This document shows positions 8,425 to 16,008 of a stretch of 64,000 nucleotides of DNA, in pieces. A program made the translations under genes and the position numbers. The stretch comes from Micromonospora alfalfae (lineage in GTDB: Bacteria; Actinomycetota; Actinomycetes; Mycobacteriales; Micromonosporaceae), in contig NZ_JAKKFH010000008.1 of NCBI RefSeq assembly GCF_022230925.1, positions 558,001 to 622,000 on the forward strand. The letters are read 5' to 3'. How positions within the stretch are numbered: position 1 is the stretch's first letter; every line of letters begins with the position of its first letter. A model generated the notes under the pieces. That model did not search any database, was not told the DNA's origin, and saw only the letters and a list, made by a program, of their open reading frames with translations.

Positions 8425-9111
8425 TCATGGGGTGACCGCGCCAGAGTTGTCCTCGGCCAGCTCGGCGAACCAACGGCGATCGCGGCGGAACACCTCGCGG
8501 ACCGTGAGCCCGGCGGTAGAGGCCACCCCGGTGACGGCCATGGTATCGAGCCGGGCCCACCGGAACGGTGGCCCGAGGCGAGAACCACCGCCGGCGGCCT
8601 GAAGGGCCAGTTGGGCCTGACCGCGCCACAGTCCTGGGCCTGGTGCTTCGAGTTCTACGAGCACGGTGCCGCCGGGGCGCAGCAGGTCGTGGCACCGGCC
8701 GAGGAGGGTGACGGGGTCACCGCCGATGCCGATGTTCCCGTCGATCAGTAGCGCGTGCGCCCAACGCCCTTCTGCGGGCAGTGGGGCGAAGACGTCTCTC
8801 TGGAGGGCGATTGCGCCTCGGGCCCGGGTCAACCGAACCGCTTGCGCGGAGATGTCGACTCCGACGGCGGTCAGTCCGGCCCGGGTGAGTGCCAGTGTGA
8901 GCCGGCCTGGACCGCAGCCAAGGTCGAGCGTCGGGCCGGTGCATCGGGCGACGAGTGCGGCCACCGCCGGTTCGGCCGGGCCGTGCCACCGGCGTACCGG
9001 CAGACGGCTGCGCCAACCGTTGTCGCAGTGCACCAGCCAGTGGTCGTCGGTGCGGCGCCGCAACGCGCTGCCGAATGCCTCGGCCGGTCTGGCCCGGATG
9101 CTACGGCTCAC
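8425..9111 (-). CDS. Class I SAM-dependent methyltransferase
   Basis: A 228-residue Rossmann methyltransferase. Motif I is TLDLGCGPGRLTLALTRAGL; the acidic residue of motif II is in VGVDISAQAV; later strands are ALLIDGNIGIGGDPVTLLGR and GTVLVELEAPG. The substrate is not evident. GTG at 9111 overlaps the stop of the upstream DUF2064 gene as GTGA, and that gene overlaps the GT2 gene in the same way, so the three form a tightly coupled operon. Together they probably build or decorate a lipid-linked or surface saccharide. The preceding in-frame extension up to 9504 is antisense-like and belongs to the neighbour's frame. Confidence 0.88.
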   Translation of the reverse strand: MSRSIRARPAEAFGSALRRRTDDHWLVHCDNGWRSRLPVRRWHGPAEPAVAALVARCTGPTLDLGCGPGRLTLALTRAGLTAVGVDISAQAVRLTRARGAIALQRDVFAPLPAEGRWAHALLIDGNIGIGGDPVTLLGRCHDLLRPGGTVLVELEAPGPGLWRGQAQLALQAAGGGSRLGPPFRWARLDTMAVTGVASTAGLTVREVFRRDRRWFAELAEDNSGAVTP

Positions 9112-9929
9112 CGTGGGTTCCCGGGCGTCAGGCTGCGCTGAACCGCCGCGACCTGGCGGGCGAAGCGGCTGCCGGTAGCGTGCCGCGCCGGGTGGGCCGC
9201 TTTCTGGCCCCTGGACCGCCCGGGCAAGACCGTCGCGGCCCGACCAGGACGACCGTCGGCAAGCCCAGGGCGACCGTCGGCAATCACGTCGGTCGACCAT
9301 GTCGGCGCATCGCTGGAAGTCGACGCGGCCACCGCCAGTGCGTCGGCCCACTCGTCGACGTCTTGAAGCAGGGGTAAGGGATCTACCCGCAAACCCGCAT
9401 TGCGTAAGGCCACGATGGTGTGGTGTCCGGTCAGTGCGGTGGACATCGGCACGGCGCGAAGCACGGCGGCGTGCCGGGGGTTGTGCAGGCCCAGGGCCCA
9501 CCACCCGCCGTCGATGGCAGGGCCGAGTACGGCGTCAGTCAGGGTGAGGCGGTGGGCGGCCGCATCGAGCTGCGCCGACGTCAGCTGTGGCGTGTCCATG
9601 CCGATCTGGAGCACAGGTCGACCCGGGTAGGCGTCCGCCACGTCGGCGTGGGCGTTGGCGAGACGATCGCCGAGGTCGGTGCCGCGCTGCGGCAGGATCT
9701 GCCAGCCGGCAATCGCCGCGGTCAGCTCGGCGGATTCCTCGGCGTCGGCCAGCCGACCGTGCAGGGCGAGGACGGGTGTGACGCCGGGCGTGGCGCGTAC
9801 GGTGTCCAGACTGTCCAGCAGTGCCGCGGCGGCGATCCGGGCCGCCTGCAGGTGGCTGGCCGGTGGGCAGAGACGGGTCTTCACCGCCCCGGGCACGGGT
9901 GCCTTCGCCATCACCAGCAGGACTGTCAC
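9108..9929 (-). CDS. DUF2064 (TIGR04282-like) glycosyltransferase family protein
   Basis: A 273-residue nucleotide-sugar/nucleotidyltransferase-fold protein. N-terminus TVLLVMAKAPVPGAVKTRL has the K-x-P-x-P-G-x-x-K-T-R-L signature of the family; GTDLGDRLANAHADV, IGMDTPQLTS (the D-x-P metal region) and GPAIDGGWWALGL follow. One branch of the family is annotated as arsenosugar glycosyltransferase, but most members are uncharacterised. The C-terminal 60 residues (GRPGLADGRPGRAA) are low-complexity. GTG at 9929 overlaps the GT2 stop (GTGA). A decayed relative of its C-terminal half lies at 57442-57742. Confidence 0.85.
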   Translation of the reverse strand: MTVLLVMAKAPVPGAVKTRLCPPASHLQAARIAAAALLDSLDTVRATPGVTPVLALHGRLADAEESAELTAAIAGWQILPQRGTDLGDRLANAHADVADAYPGRPVLQIGMDTPQLTSAQLDAAAHRLTLTDAVLGPAIDGGWWALGLHNPRHAAVLRAVPMSTALTGHHTIVALRNAGLRVDPLPLLQDVDEWADALAVAASTSSDAPTWSTDVIADGRPGLADGRPGRAATVLPGRSRGQKAAHPARHATGSRFARQVAAVQRSLTPGNPR

Positions 9930-10600
9930 CGCGATCGCTCCACAGTGCGCAGGACCCCGGCGAAGTCCCGGGTCGCGCGGAGCGTGCCGCGTACCGAGCC
10001 GGAGACCTTCGACCGGGTGCCGGCGGCGCGGTGCGAGTACCGCACGTCGAGTTCCCGGATCCGCCAGCCCGCGGCGGCGGCGCGGATGAGTAGTTCCAAC
10101 GGGTATCCGAAGGCGCGGTCGGTGACTCCGAGGCCGAGCAGCGCTTCGCGGCGGGCCACCCGAATCGGGCTGAGGTCGCGCAGCGGTATGCCCCGGTGCC
10201 GCAGCAGCGCCGCGACCAGCGCGGTGCCGGCCCGGGCATGCCACGGCCAGACACCGGCGACGACGGGCCGGCGACGACCGACCACCAGATCAGCCGACCC
10301 GTTGGCCACCGGCGCGACCAGTGCCGGGAGTTCGGTGGGATCGAAGGAGCCGTCGGCGTCGAGCACACAGACCAGGGCGCCCTGCGCCGCCTCCAGGCCG
10401 GTGTGTACGGCCGCGCCGTAGCCCCGACGCGCTTCGTGGACGACCCGGGCGCCGTGCCGGGCCGCGACCTCCGCTGAGCCGTCCCGGGAGCCGTTGTCCA
10501 CCACGATCGCCCGGTAGCCGGGTGGCAGGGCGGTCAGGACGCCGGGTAGCGCCGCGGCTTCGTCGAGACACGGCAGTACCACGTCGATCGGTGATGGCAT
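9926..10600 (-). CDS. Family 2 glycosyltransferase
   Basis: A 224-residue GT-A fold enzyme of the polyprenyl-phosphate glucose/mannose synthase type. Seen: DVVLPCLDEAAALPGVL, AIVVDNGSRDGS, GYGAAVHTGLEAA, and the metal-binding VLDADGSFDPTEL. No transmembrane helices, so a soluble or peripheral enzyme acting at the inner membrane face. It begins the three-gene minus-strand operon with DUF2064 and methyltransferase genes. A short divergent gap (145 bp) separates it from the plus-strand membrane protein, which could use the polyprenyl-linked sugar it makes; this is inference. Confidence 0.9.
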   Translation of the reverse strand: MPSPIDVVLPCLDEAAALPGVLTALPPGYRAIVVDNGSRDGSAEVAARHGARVVHEARRGYGAAVHTGLEAAQGALVCVLDADGSFDPTELPALVAPVANGSADLVVGRRRPVVAGVWPWHARAGTALVAALLRHRGIPLRDLSPIRVARREALLGLGVTDRAFGYPLELLIRAAAAGWRIRELDVRYSHRAAGTRSKVSGSVRGTLRATRDFAGVLRTVERSR

Positions 10601-10745
10601 ACCGGAAACGCTAGAACGCCAAGCCGCCCTGGATGGGCGAAATCAGACCATCAGCGTCCATGCCAGCGTCGCTCCCTCATCGAACGGTGATGTCCGGCCC
10701 GTTCCCGCACCACCGGGCCGGCGATGGCCGTACCGTCCGGTCGTC

Positions 10746-12158
10746 ATGAGAGTGCTCGCGCCCCTGCGCCGGGGACCGGACGTGCCCGCCCGGCGTGTCG
10801 ACGCCGACCTCGTGGTCCTCGGCGTCGAGGTGGCGTTGATCGCCGCCGCGGTGGCGGTGGGCGTGCTGCTCAACGCGCGCGGAGTCGGTCTGCACGCCGA
10901 CGCCGCGCCGCTCTACGCCACCTGGCGTCCGCACCTGGGTTGGGGTACCCCGGCCGCGCTGTTGGTCGCCACCGTGGTGCTCGGCTGGGGCGTCCGGTGG
11001 GCCCGGACCGCCAGGTGGGGCCGGCTGCTGGTTGCCGCCTACCTCGCGGCGGTCGCGTGGACGATGTCGTTGGCGCTGGTGGACGGCTGGTCGGCCGGTT
11101 TCACCCGGCGACTCACCCCACAGGCCGAATATTTGCACGAGGTGCCCCGAGTCGCCGACATCACGACCATGCTGGCCGGCTTCAGCGCCCGGATCCTCGA
11201 TTTTCAGCCGAACGCGTGGTCCACCCACACCGCCGGCCATCCGCCGGGGGCGCTGCTGCTCTTCGTCGAGTTGGACCGGATCGGCCTCGGCGGCCCCACC
11301 GTCGCCGCCCTGGCATGCGTGCTGGTGGGAGCGACCGTCACCGTGTCGGTGCCGGTGACGCTGCGGGCCCTCGGCGCGGAAGAAGCCGCCCGCCAGGTGC
11401 TGCCGTTCCTGGTGTTGCTGCCCGGCGCGATCTGGGTGGGAGTCTCGGCCGACGGCATCTTCGCCGGTGTGGTCGCGGCAGGGCTGGCCCTGCTGGTGGT
11501 GCGGGGACTGGCCGCCGCCGCGGTCGGGGGCCTGTTGCTCGGCTTCGCCCTCTACCTGTCGTACGGCCTCGTACTGGTCGGCGTCCTCGCCCTGGCGGTG
11601 GTGGCACTGCGACCGCGAGACCGGTGGCCGGCGATGCTCGCCGCACTGGCCGGCGCCGGTGCGGTGGTTGCCACCTTCACGTTGGCCGGTTTCTGGTGGC
11701 TGGACGGCTACCACCTGGTGGTTGAGCGGTATCACCAGGGCTGGGCGGCGGATCGCCCGTACGGCTACTGGGTGTGGGCGAACATGTCGGCGCTTCTGCT
11801 CTGTGCGGGCCCGGCGCTCGGGCCCGCACTGCGCAGGACCGCGCTCGCGTCGGCCGGTCCGGCGCGCAGCGTAGCGATGCGATGGCGTGGGCCGGACCGA
11901 GCCGGGATGAGTGCCTGGCTTGACGCCCTGCGGGGAGCCGGGCCGACGGTGCTGCTGCCGCTGGCCGCCGTGCTGGCGGTCGTCGCGGCTGATCTGTCCG
12001 GGCTGAGCAAGGCGGAGGTGGAACGGATCTGGTTACCGTTCGTGGTCTGGCTGCTGGTGGCCGCCGCCCACCTGCCGCCGGCTGCCCAACGGTTGTGGCT
12101 GGCTGGGCAGGTGGTCACCGCTCTGGCGGTCAGTCACCTGCTGTGGACGGTGTCCTGA
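10746..12158 (+). CDS. Polytopic membrane protein, GT-C glycosyltransferase-like
   Basis: A 470-residue membrane protein with roughly 11-12 hydrophobic helices, starting VVLGVEVALIAAAVAVGVLL. A large non-hydrophobic loop (ADAAPLYATWRPHLGW) and a second (TPQAEYLHEVPRVADITTML, then STHTAGHPPGALLLF) sit outside the helices. The layout resembles GT-C fold transferases that use polyprenyl-phosphate sugars, but no exact DxD motif is visible in the first loop, so the enzymatic role is inferred. It is divergent from the GT2-DUF2064-methyltransferase operon and convergent with the epimerase gene, consistent with a shared surface-saccharide function. Confidence 0.75.
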   Translation: MRVLAPLRRGPDVPARRVDADLVVLGVEVALIAAAVAVGVLLNARGVGLHADAAPLYATWRPHLGWGTPAALLVATVVLGWGVRWARTARWGRLLVAAYLAAVAWTMSLALVDGWSAGFTRRLTPQAEYLHEVPRVADITTMLAGFSARILDFQPNAWSTHTAGHPPGALLLFVELDRIGLGGPTVAALACVLVGATVTVSVPVTLRALGAEEAARQVLPFLVLLPGAIWVGVSADGIFAGVVAAGLALLVVRGLAAAAVGGLLLGFALYLSYGLVLVGVLALAVVALRPRDRWPAMLAALAGAGAVVATFTLAGFWWLDGYHLVVERYHQGWAADRPYGYWVWANMSALLLCAGPALGPALRRTALASAGPARSVAMRWRGPDRAGMSAWLDALRGAGPTVLLPLAAVLAVVAADLSGLSKAEVERIWLPFVVWLLVAAAHLPPAAQRLWLAGQVVTALAVSHLLWTVS

Positions 12159-12182
12159 TCCGCCGGCGGCAGTGCGACGATC

Positions 12183-13244
12183 TCAGGCGGTGAGGGTGGC
12201 CGGTTCCCGTAGCGGATCGGTGGCGAAGGCGGCCACCCCCTCGGCGAACCCGACCCGGGCGGTGTAGCCGAGCAGCTTCGCCGCCCGCCGGGGATCGGCG
12301 ACCACGTGTCGGACGTCGGCCGCCCGGCCACCACCGACGATCTGCGGCACCGGCCCGGCCATCGCCTCAGCGAGGGCAACAGCCAGCTCACCCACCGTGT
12401 GCGGCTCGCCTGAGCAGACGTTGACCGGCACGAGGCCCCGCGGTGGCGAGGCGGTCAACGCCAGCAGGTTGGCCCTGGCGACGTCGGTGACGTGGACGAA
12501 GTCGCGGCGCTGCCGGCCGTCCTCCAACACCCTCGGCGGCAGACCCTCCGCCAGTGCGGACCGAAAGATCGAGGCCACCCCCGCGTACGGGGTGTCCCGG
12601 GGCATCCGAGGGCCGTAGACGTTGTGGTAGCGCACCGCCCAGACGCTCCCGCCGGTCTGTCGCGCCCACGCGGCGGCCAGGTGTTCCTGGGCAAGCTTGG
12701 TGGCCGCGTACGTGCTTCGCGGCTCAAGGGGCGCGTCCTCGGGCACCAGAGCTGGCGAGAGGGTGCCCGCACAGTCCGGGCAGGTTGGCTCGTACCGGCC
12801 GGCGGCCAGATCGGCGACGCTACGGGAGGCGGGCCGCACGGTGCCGTGCGCCGCGCAGACGTACCGACCCTCGCCGTAGACGACCATCGAGCTGGCCAGC
12901 ACCAGCCGGGTCACACCGGCCCGGTGCATCGCGGCGAGCAGCACCACGGTGGCGTAGTCGTTGTGGCTGACGTAGTCGGGGGCGTCGGACGGATCCAGTC
13001 CGTGTCCCACCATCGCCGCCTGGTGACACACCACGTCCACTCCGGGAAGAAGCCGGTCCAGCAGCGGGGCGTCCCGGACGTCACCGACCACCGGGGCGTG
13101 CCGCCGGGACCACTCGGGGATTTCCCGGCCGTGTGCCTGAGGCAGCAACGCGTCGAGCGCCACCAGGTCGTGGCCCTCGGCGACGAGCAGGTCGGCGATC
13201 TGCGATCCGATGAAGCCGGCCGCGCCGGTGAGCAGTACGCGCAT
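12183..13244 (-). CDS. NAD-dependent sugar epimerase/dehydratase with Cys-containing insert
   Basis: A 353-residue extended short-chain dehydrogenase. NAD site MRVLLTGAAGFIGSQIADLL; catalytic Thr/Ser region LVLASSMVVYG; active-site YAATK; substrate-side VRYHNVYGPRMPRDTPYAG; RDFVHVTDVA. Between the Ser and the YxxxK is an unusual insertion with YVCAAHGTVRPASR and EPTCPDCAGT, giving C-x2-H and C-x2-C pairs that could bind zinc. Sugar nucleotide specificity (UDP- or dTDP-) is not decided. ATG at 13244 is the natural start; upstream codons overlap the promoter of the divergent oxidoreductase gene. Confidence 0.88.
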   Translation of the reverse strand: MRVLLTGAAGFIGSQIADLLVAEGHDLVALDALLPQAHGREIPEWSRRHAPVVGDVRDAPLLDRLLPGVDVVCHQAAMVGHGLDPSDAPDYVSHNDYATVVLLAAMHRAGVTRLVLASSMVVYGEGRYVCAAHGTVRPASRSVADLAAGRYEPTCPDCAGTLSPALVPEDAPLEPRSTYAATKLAQEHLAAAWARQTGGSVWAVRYHNVYGPRMPRDTPYAGVASIFRSALAEGLPPRVLEDGRQRRDFVHVTDVARANLLALTASPPRGLVPVNVCSGEPHTVGELAVALAEAMAGPVPQIVGGGRAADVRHVVADPRRAAKLLGYTARVGFAEGVAAFATDPLREPATLTA

Positions 13245-13359
13245 CCCGGTGACCGTAGACCGCACTCGGCCGGGGTGGGGTCGAATCACCCGCCTGCCAG
13301 GCGATCGGTATCCCGGTATGCGCCAACTTCGGTGCCCACGGCGTCTAGCGTCGCGGGAT

Positions 13360-14727
13360 ATGGGTGTGACGGACCGGCAGACGGGTTTCCCCCAGCGGTG
13401 GTGGAGGGCCCTTGAGCGGCACCCCCCACCGATCCCCGGTCTGCGCGGAGACCGCTGGCGCAGCCCGCTGCGGGGTCCCTGGCTGACCGCCGTCTACGGC
13501 GCCGTGCTCCTCGTCGGGTTGCCGCTGGTGATCATCACGGGGCTGCTCGACTACGCCGCCTACGGCCCCCAGTTCGATCAGGCCCTACCCCGCGAGGTGG
13601 GCTGGTTACGGCTGCCGCCGTTCGACTGGCCGACTCGGCCGTCCTGGCTGTTCCGGGTCACCCAGGGGCTGCACGTGACGCTCGGCATCGTCCTGATCCC
13701 CGTGGTGCTGGCGAAGCTCTGGTCGGTGATCCCGAAGCTCTTCATCTGGCCACCGGCCCGCTCGCTGGCCCAGGTGCTGGAGCGGCTGTCCCTGCTGCTG
13801 CTGGTCGGCGGGATCCTCTTCGAGATCGCAACCGGTCTGCTCAACATCCAGTACGCGTACCTGTTCGGCTTCGACTTCTACACCGCGCACTACTTCGGCG
13901 CCTGGGTCTTCATCGCAGCGTTCGTGGCACATGTGATGCTGAAGCTGCCCCGGCTGGTCAGCGCACTCCGATCCCGGCCGGCCCTGCGGGACCCCCGCCG
14001 ATCGGGGCAGCGCGAGCCACGTCGGCCCGAGCTGCGTACCCCGCTGACCGCGACCCGGCCCGAGCCACCCGATCCGGACGACCTGGTGGCCACCGCACCC
14101 GGCGCGCCGACAATGAGCCGACGCGGCGCGATAGCCCTGGTCGGTGGTTTGTCGCTGCTGCTCGGCGCCCTCACGATCGGGCAGAGCCTCGACGGTCGCT
14201 GGCGTCGCACCGCACTGCTGCTACCGCGCGGACGTGAGCCCGGCACCGGACCGAACGGCTTTCCGATCAACCGCACCGCCGCCGCGGCGGGTATTCGGCC
14301 AGACGAGATCGGGCAACGGTGGCGGTTGACGGTGCGGGGCGGCGGCCGTCTCGTCACCCTCGACCGTCCCCGCCTGCTGGCCATGGGCCAGCACACCGCC
14401 CGCCTGCCGATCGCCTGCGTGGAGGGGTGGTCGACGCGACAAACCTGGTCAGGTGTACGACTGCGCGACCTCGCCGCCCTGGTCGGTGTGGACGATCCGG
14501 CGTCGGCGCAGGTGCGGTCGCTGGAGAAGGCCGGGTTGTTCAACCAGGCGATCCTCCAGGCCAACCAGGTGCTCGACGCCGACTCTCTGCTCGCTCTGCG
14601 GGTCAACGGCGCCGATCTCTCGGCCGACCACGGCTTTCCCGCCCGGGTGATCGTTGCGGCTCTGCCCGGCGTGCACTGCACGAAATGGGTCGCCGACATC
14701 ACCTTCCGGACCGGCGCCGATGGCTGA
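13360..14727 (+). CDS. Cytochrome b-type membrane domain fused to a sulfite-oxidase-like molybdopterin domain
   Basis: A 455-residue fusion. Residues about 30-210 are a four-helix cytochrome b-like unit: LTAVYGAVLLVGLPLVIITG, LHVTLGIVLIPVVLAKLWSV, LLLVGGILFEIATGLLNIQY, and HYFGAWVFIAAFVAHVMLKL, with histidines in the second and fourth helices placed to bind heme. After a Pro/Arg-rich linker and a further helix (IALVGGLSLLLGALTIGQSL), residues about 300-455 form a SuoX/YedY-like domain with the Mo-ligand Cys in LPIACVEGWSTRQTWSGV and GFPARVIVAALPGV. It probably passes electrons between the membrane and an extracytoplasmic substrate, as YedY-YedZ do with two subunits. It overlaps the next gene by 8 bp. 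Confidence 0.88.
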   Translation: MGVTDRQTGFPQRWWRALERHPPPIPGLRGDRWRSPLRGPWLTAVYGAVLLVGLPLVIITGLLDYAAYGPQFDQALPREVGWLRLPPFDWPTRPSWLFRVTQGLHVTLGIVLIPVVLAKLWSVIPKLFIWPPARSLAQVLERLSLLLLVGGILFEIATGLLNIQYAYLFGFDFYTAHYFGAWVFIAAFVAHVMLKLPRLVSALRSRPALRDPRRSGQREPRRPELRTPLTATRPEPPDPDDLVATAPGAPTMSRRGAIALVGGLSLLLGALTIGQSLDGRWRRTALLLPRGREPGTGPNGFPINRTAAAAGIRPDEIGQRWRLTVRGGGRLVTLDRPRLLAMGQHTARLPIACVEGWSTRQTWSGVRLRDLAALVGVDDPASAQVRSLEKAGLFNQAILQANQVLDADSLLALRVNGADLSADHGFPARVIVAALPGVHCTKWVADITFRTGADG

Positions 14728-15268
14728 GCCTCTCCCCCGATTCCGGGCGGCCTACGGATCGTCCCCACAGCACCTCGTCGCCATGATCGCCTGCTTCACC
14801 CTCACCGGCTGGGTAGCACTGCGAATCGCCGAAGAGGCCACGGCCGGCCGGATGCTGCTCTGGTTCGTCGGCGCGGCCGTCGCCCACGACCTCATCCTCT
14901 TTCCGATCTACGCGTCGGCCGACCGGGTGCTGCGCGGTGCGCTCCGGCGCTCCGGCCACGCCGCTACGGACGGTCAGTCGCCCGCTGCACACCACCCGCT
15001 GCCTCGCCGAGCCGGGCACACGCCATCCCGACCATCCCCGCTGAACCACATCCGGGTACCGGCACTCGCCACCGGGCTGCTGTTCCTGGTCTACCTTCCC
15101 GGCATCCTGCGGCAGGGCCGGGAGACCTATCTCGCGGCCACCGGTCAGGACCAGCATCCGTACCTGGCCCGCTGGCTGGCAATCACCGCCACGCTGTTCC
15201 TGGTCAGCGGCGTCTGGTACCTCGTGCGGCAGATCCGCTGGCGACGGGTCGACGGTTCGGCGCGTTGA
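14720..15268 (+). CDS. Small polytopic membrane protein
   Basis: A 182-residue protein with about four helices: LVAMIACFTLTGWVALRIA, MLLWFVGAAVAHDLILFPIY, VPALATGLLFLVYLPGIL and WLAITATLFLVSGVWYLVRQ, and a basic, Pro-rich central loop (HHPLPRRAGHTPSRPSP). No domain recognised. Its ATG lies inside the end of the molybdopterin oxidoreductase gene (8 bp overlap), so it is almost certainly co-translated with it and may be an accessory membrane subunit. Confidence 0.8.
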   Translation: MAEPLPRFRAAYGSSPQHLVAMIACFTLTGWVALRIAEEATAGRMLLWFVGAAVAHDLILFPIYASADRVLRGALRRSGHAATDGQSPAAHHPLPRRAGHTPSRPSPLNHIRVPALATGLLFLVYLPGILRQGRETYLAATGQDQHPYLARWLAITATLFLVSGVWYLVRQIRWRRVDGSAR

Positions 15269-15497
15269 ACAGGTGACTCCCCGTCGCTGACCCGGGAAGG
15301 CACGAGCATGACGAGGTCCGCGGAACTGCCCCAGGCCGAAGTGGGGGTGATCGGTGGCAGTGCCTTGGCGTCGAGGCCGAAGACCGCAGGCAGGCGCACC
15401 AAGTCAGTGACCAGGTCCCCACTCCCCCGCAGGGACGGACGACGGATCATCTGCTACGGTATCCGGGTTGCAGTTTTGATTTCCGTAGACGTTTTCC

Positions 15498-15536
15498 AGC
15501 GCCTGATGGGTATCCGAAACCCACCCAGGCGCTTTT
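15498..15536 (+). terminator. Hairpin followed by T-rich tract upstream of the cold-shock gene
   Basis: Eight perfect pairs (15498-15505 with 15526-15533), an inner GGGT/ACCC pairing (15508-15511 with 15519-15522), then TTTTCGTTTTTCG. It looks like an intrinsic terminator, 230 bp after the upstream gene and 90 bp before the cold-shock start. It could end the oxidoreductase transcript or act as an attenuator in the cold-shock leader. Confidence 0.65.
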
Positions 15537-15625
15537 CGTTTTTCGTGTCGTTTCGACGCGGGTGATCAACGCGGCGGCGTGAGGGTCCGCACAGTGCGGT
15601 CTCCAACAGCCTGCGAGGAGCAGAC

Positions 15626-15829
15626 ATGACTACAGGTACCGTGAAGTGGTTCAACGCCGACAAGGGCTTCGGCTTCATCAGCCCGGACGACGGCGGCGCC
15701 GACGTCTTCGCCCACTTCTCCGCGATCTCGGCGAGCGGCTTCCGCAGCCTTGACGAGAACCAGAAGGTGGAGTTCGACGTCACCCAGGGCCAGAAGGGCC
15801 CGCAGGCGGAGAACATCCGCCCGCTCTGA
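15626..15829 (+). CDS. CspA-family cold-shock protein
   Basis: A 67-residue single OB-fold nucleic-acid chaperone. RNP1 is KGFGFISPD and RNP2 is VFAHFSAI; start [18 protein letters not shown] ([14 protein letters not shown]) is standard. It binds single-stranded RNA/DNA and melts structure at low temperature or in stationary phase. GAGGAGCAGAC precedes the ATG. It is flanked by two strong hairpins and is monocistronic. The leader from about 15465 is T-rich compared with its surroundings. Confidence 0.96.
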   Translation: MTTGTVKWFNADKGFGFISPDDGGADVFAHFSAISASGFRSLDENQKVEFDVTQGQKGPQAENIRPL

Positions 15830-15843
15830 TCCACGCTCCGCGA

Positions 15844-15876
15844 ACGGCGGCCCGGCTGATTCAGCTGGGCCGCCGT
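15844..15876 (+). terminator. Terminator hairpin of the cold-shock gene
   Basis: Ten perfect pairs (15844-15853 with 15867-15876) continue, after one G-T pair, into GCTG/CAGC around a 3-base loop. It begins 15 bp after the stop; no U-tract. Confidence 0.8.
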
Positions 15877-16008
15877 CCGGCGTTTCATGCGCTCGCCACG
15901 TCATCTCAGAATCGCTGATCGGCAGGCGTCCGGCCATCCCGGTGTAGCGAGTGGGTGGCGCAAACGAGCGCCGCGGCCCCGACGCTGCCGGTGGCCGAAA
16001 TGGATCGG

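Noticed and set aside
15308..15565. 85-codon plus-strand frame before the cold-shock gene
   Set aside because: It runs through the strong hairpin and its T-tract and has no coding features.
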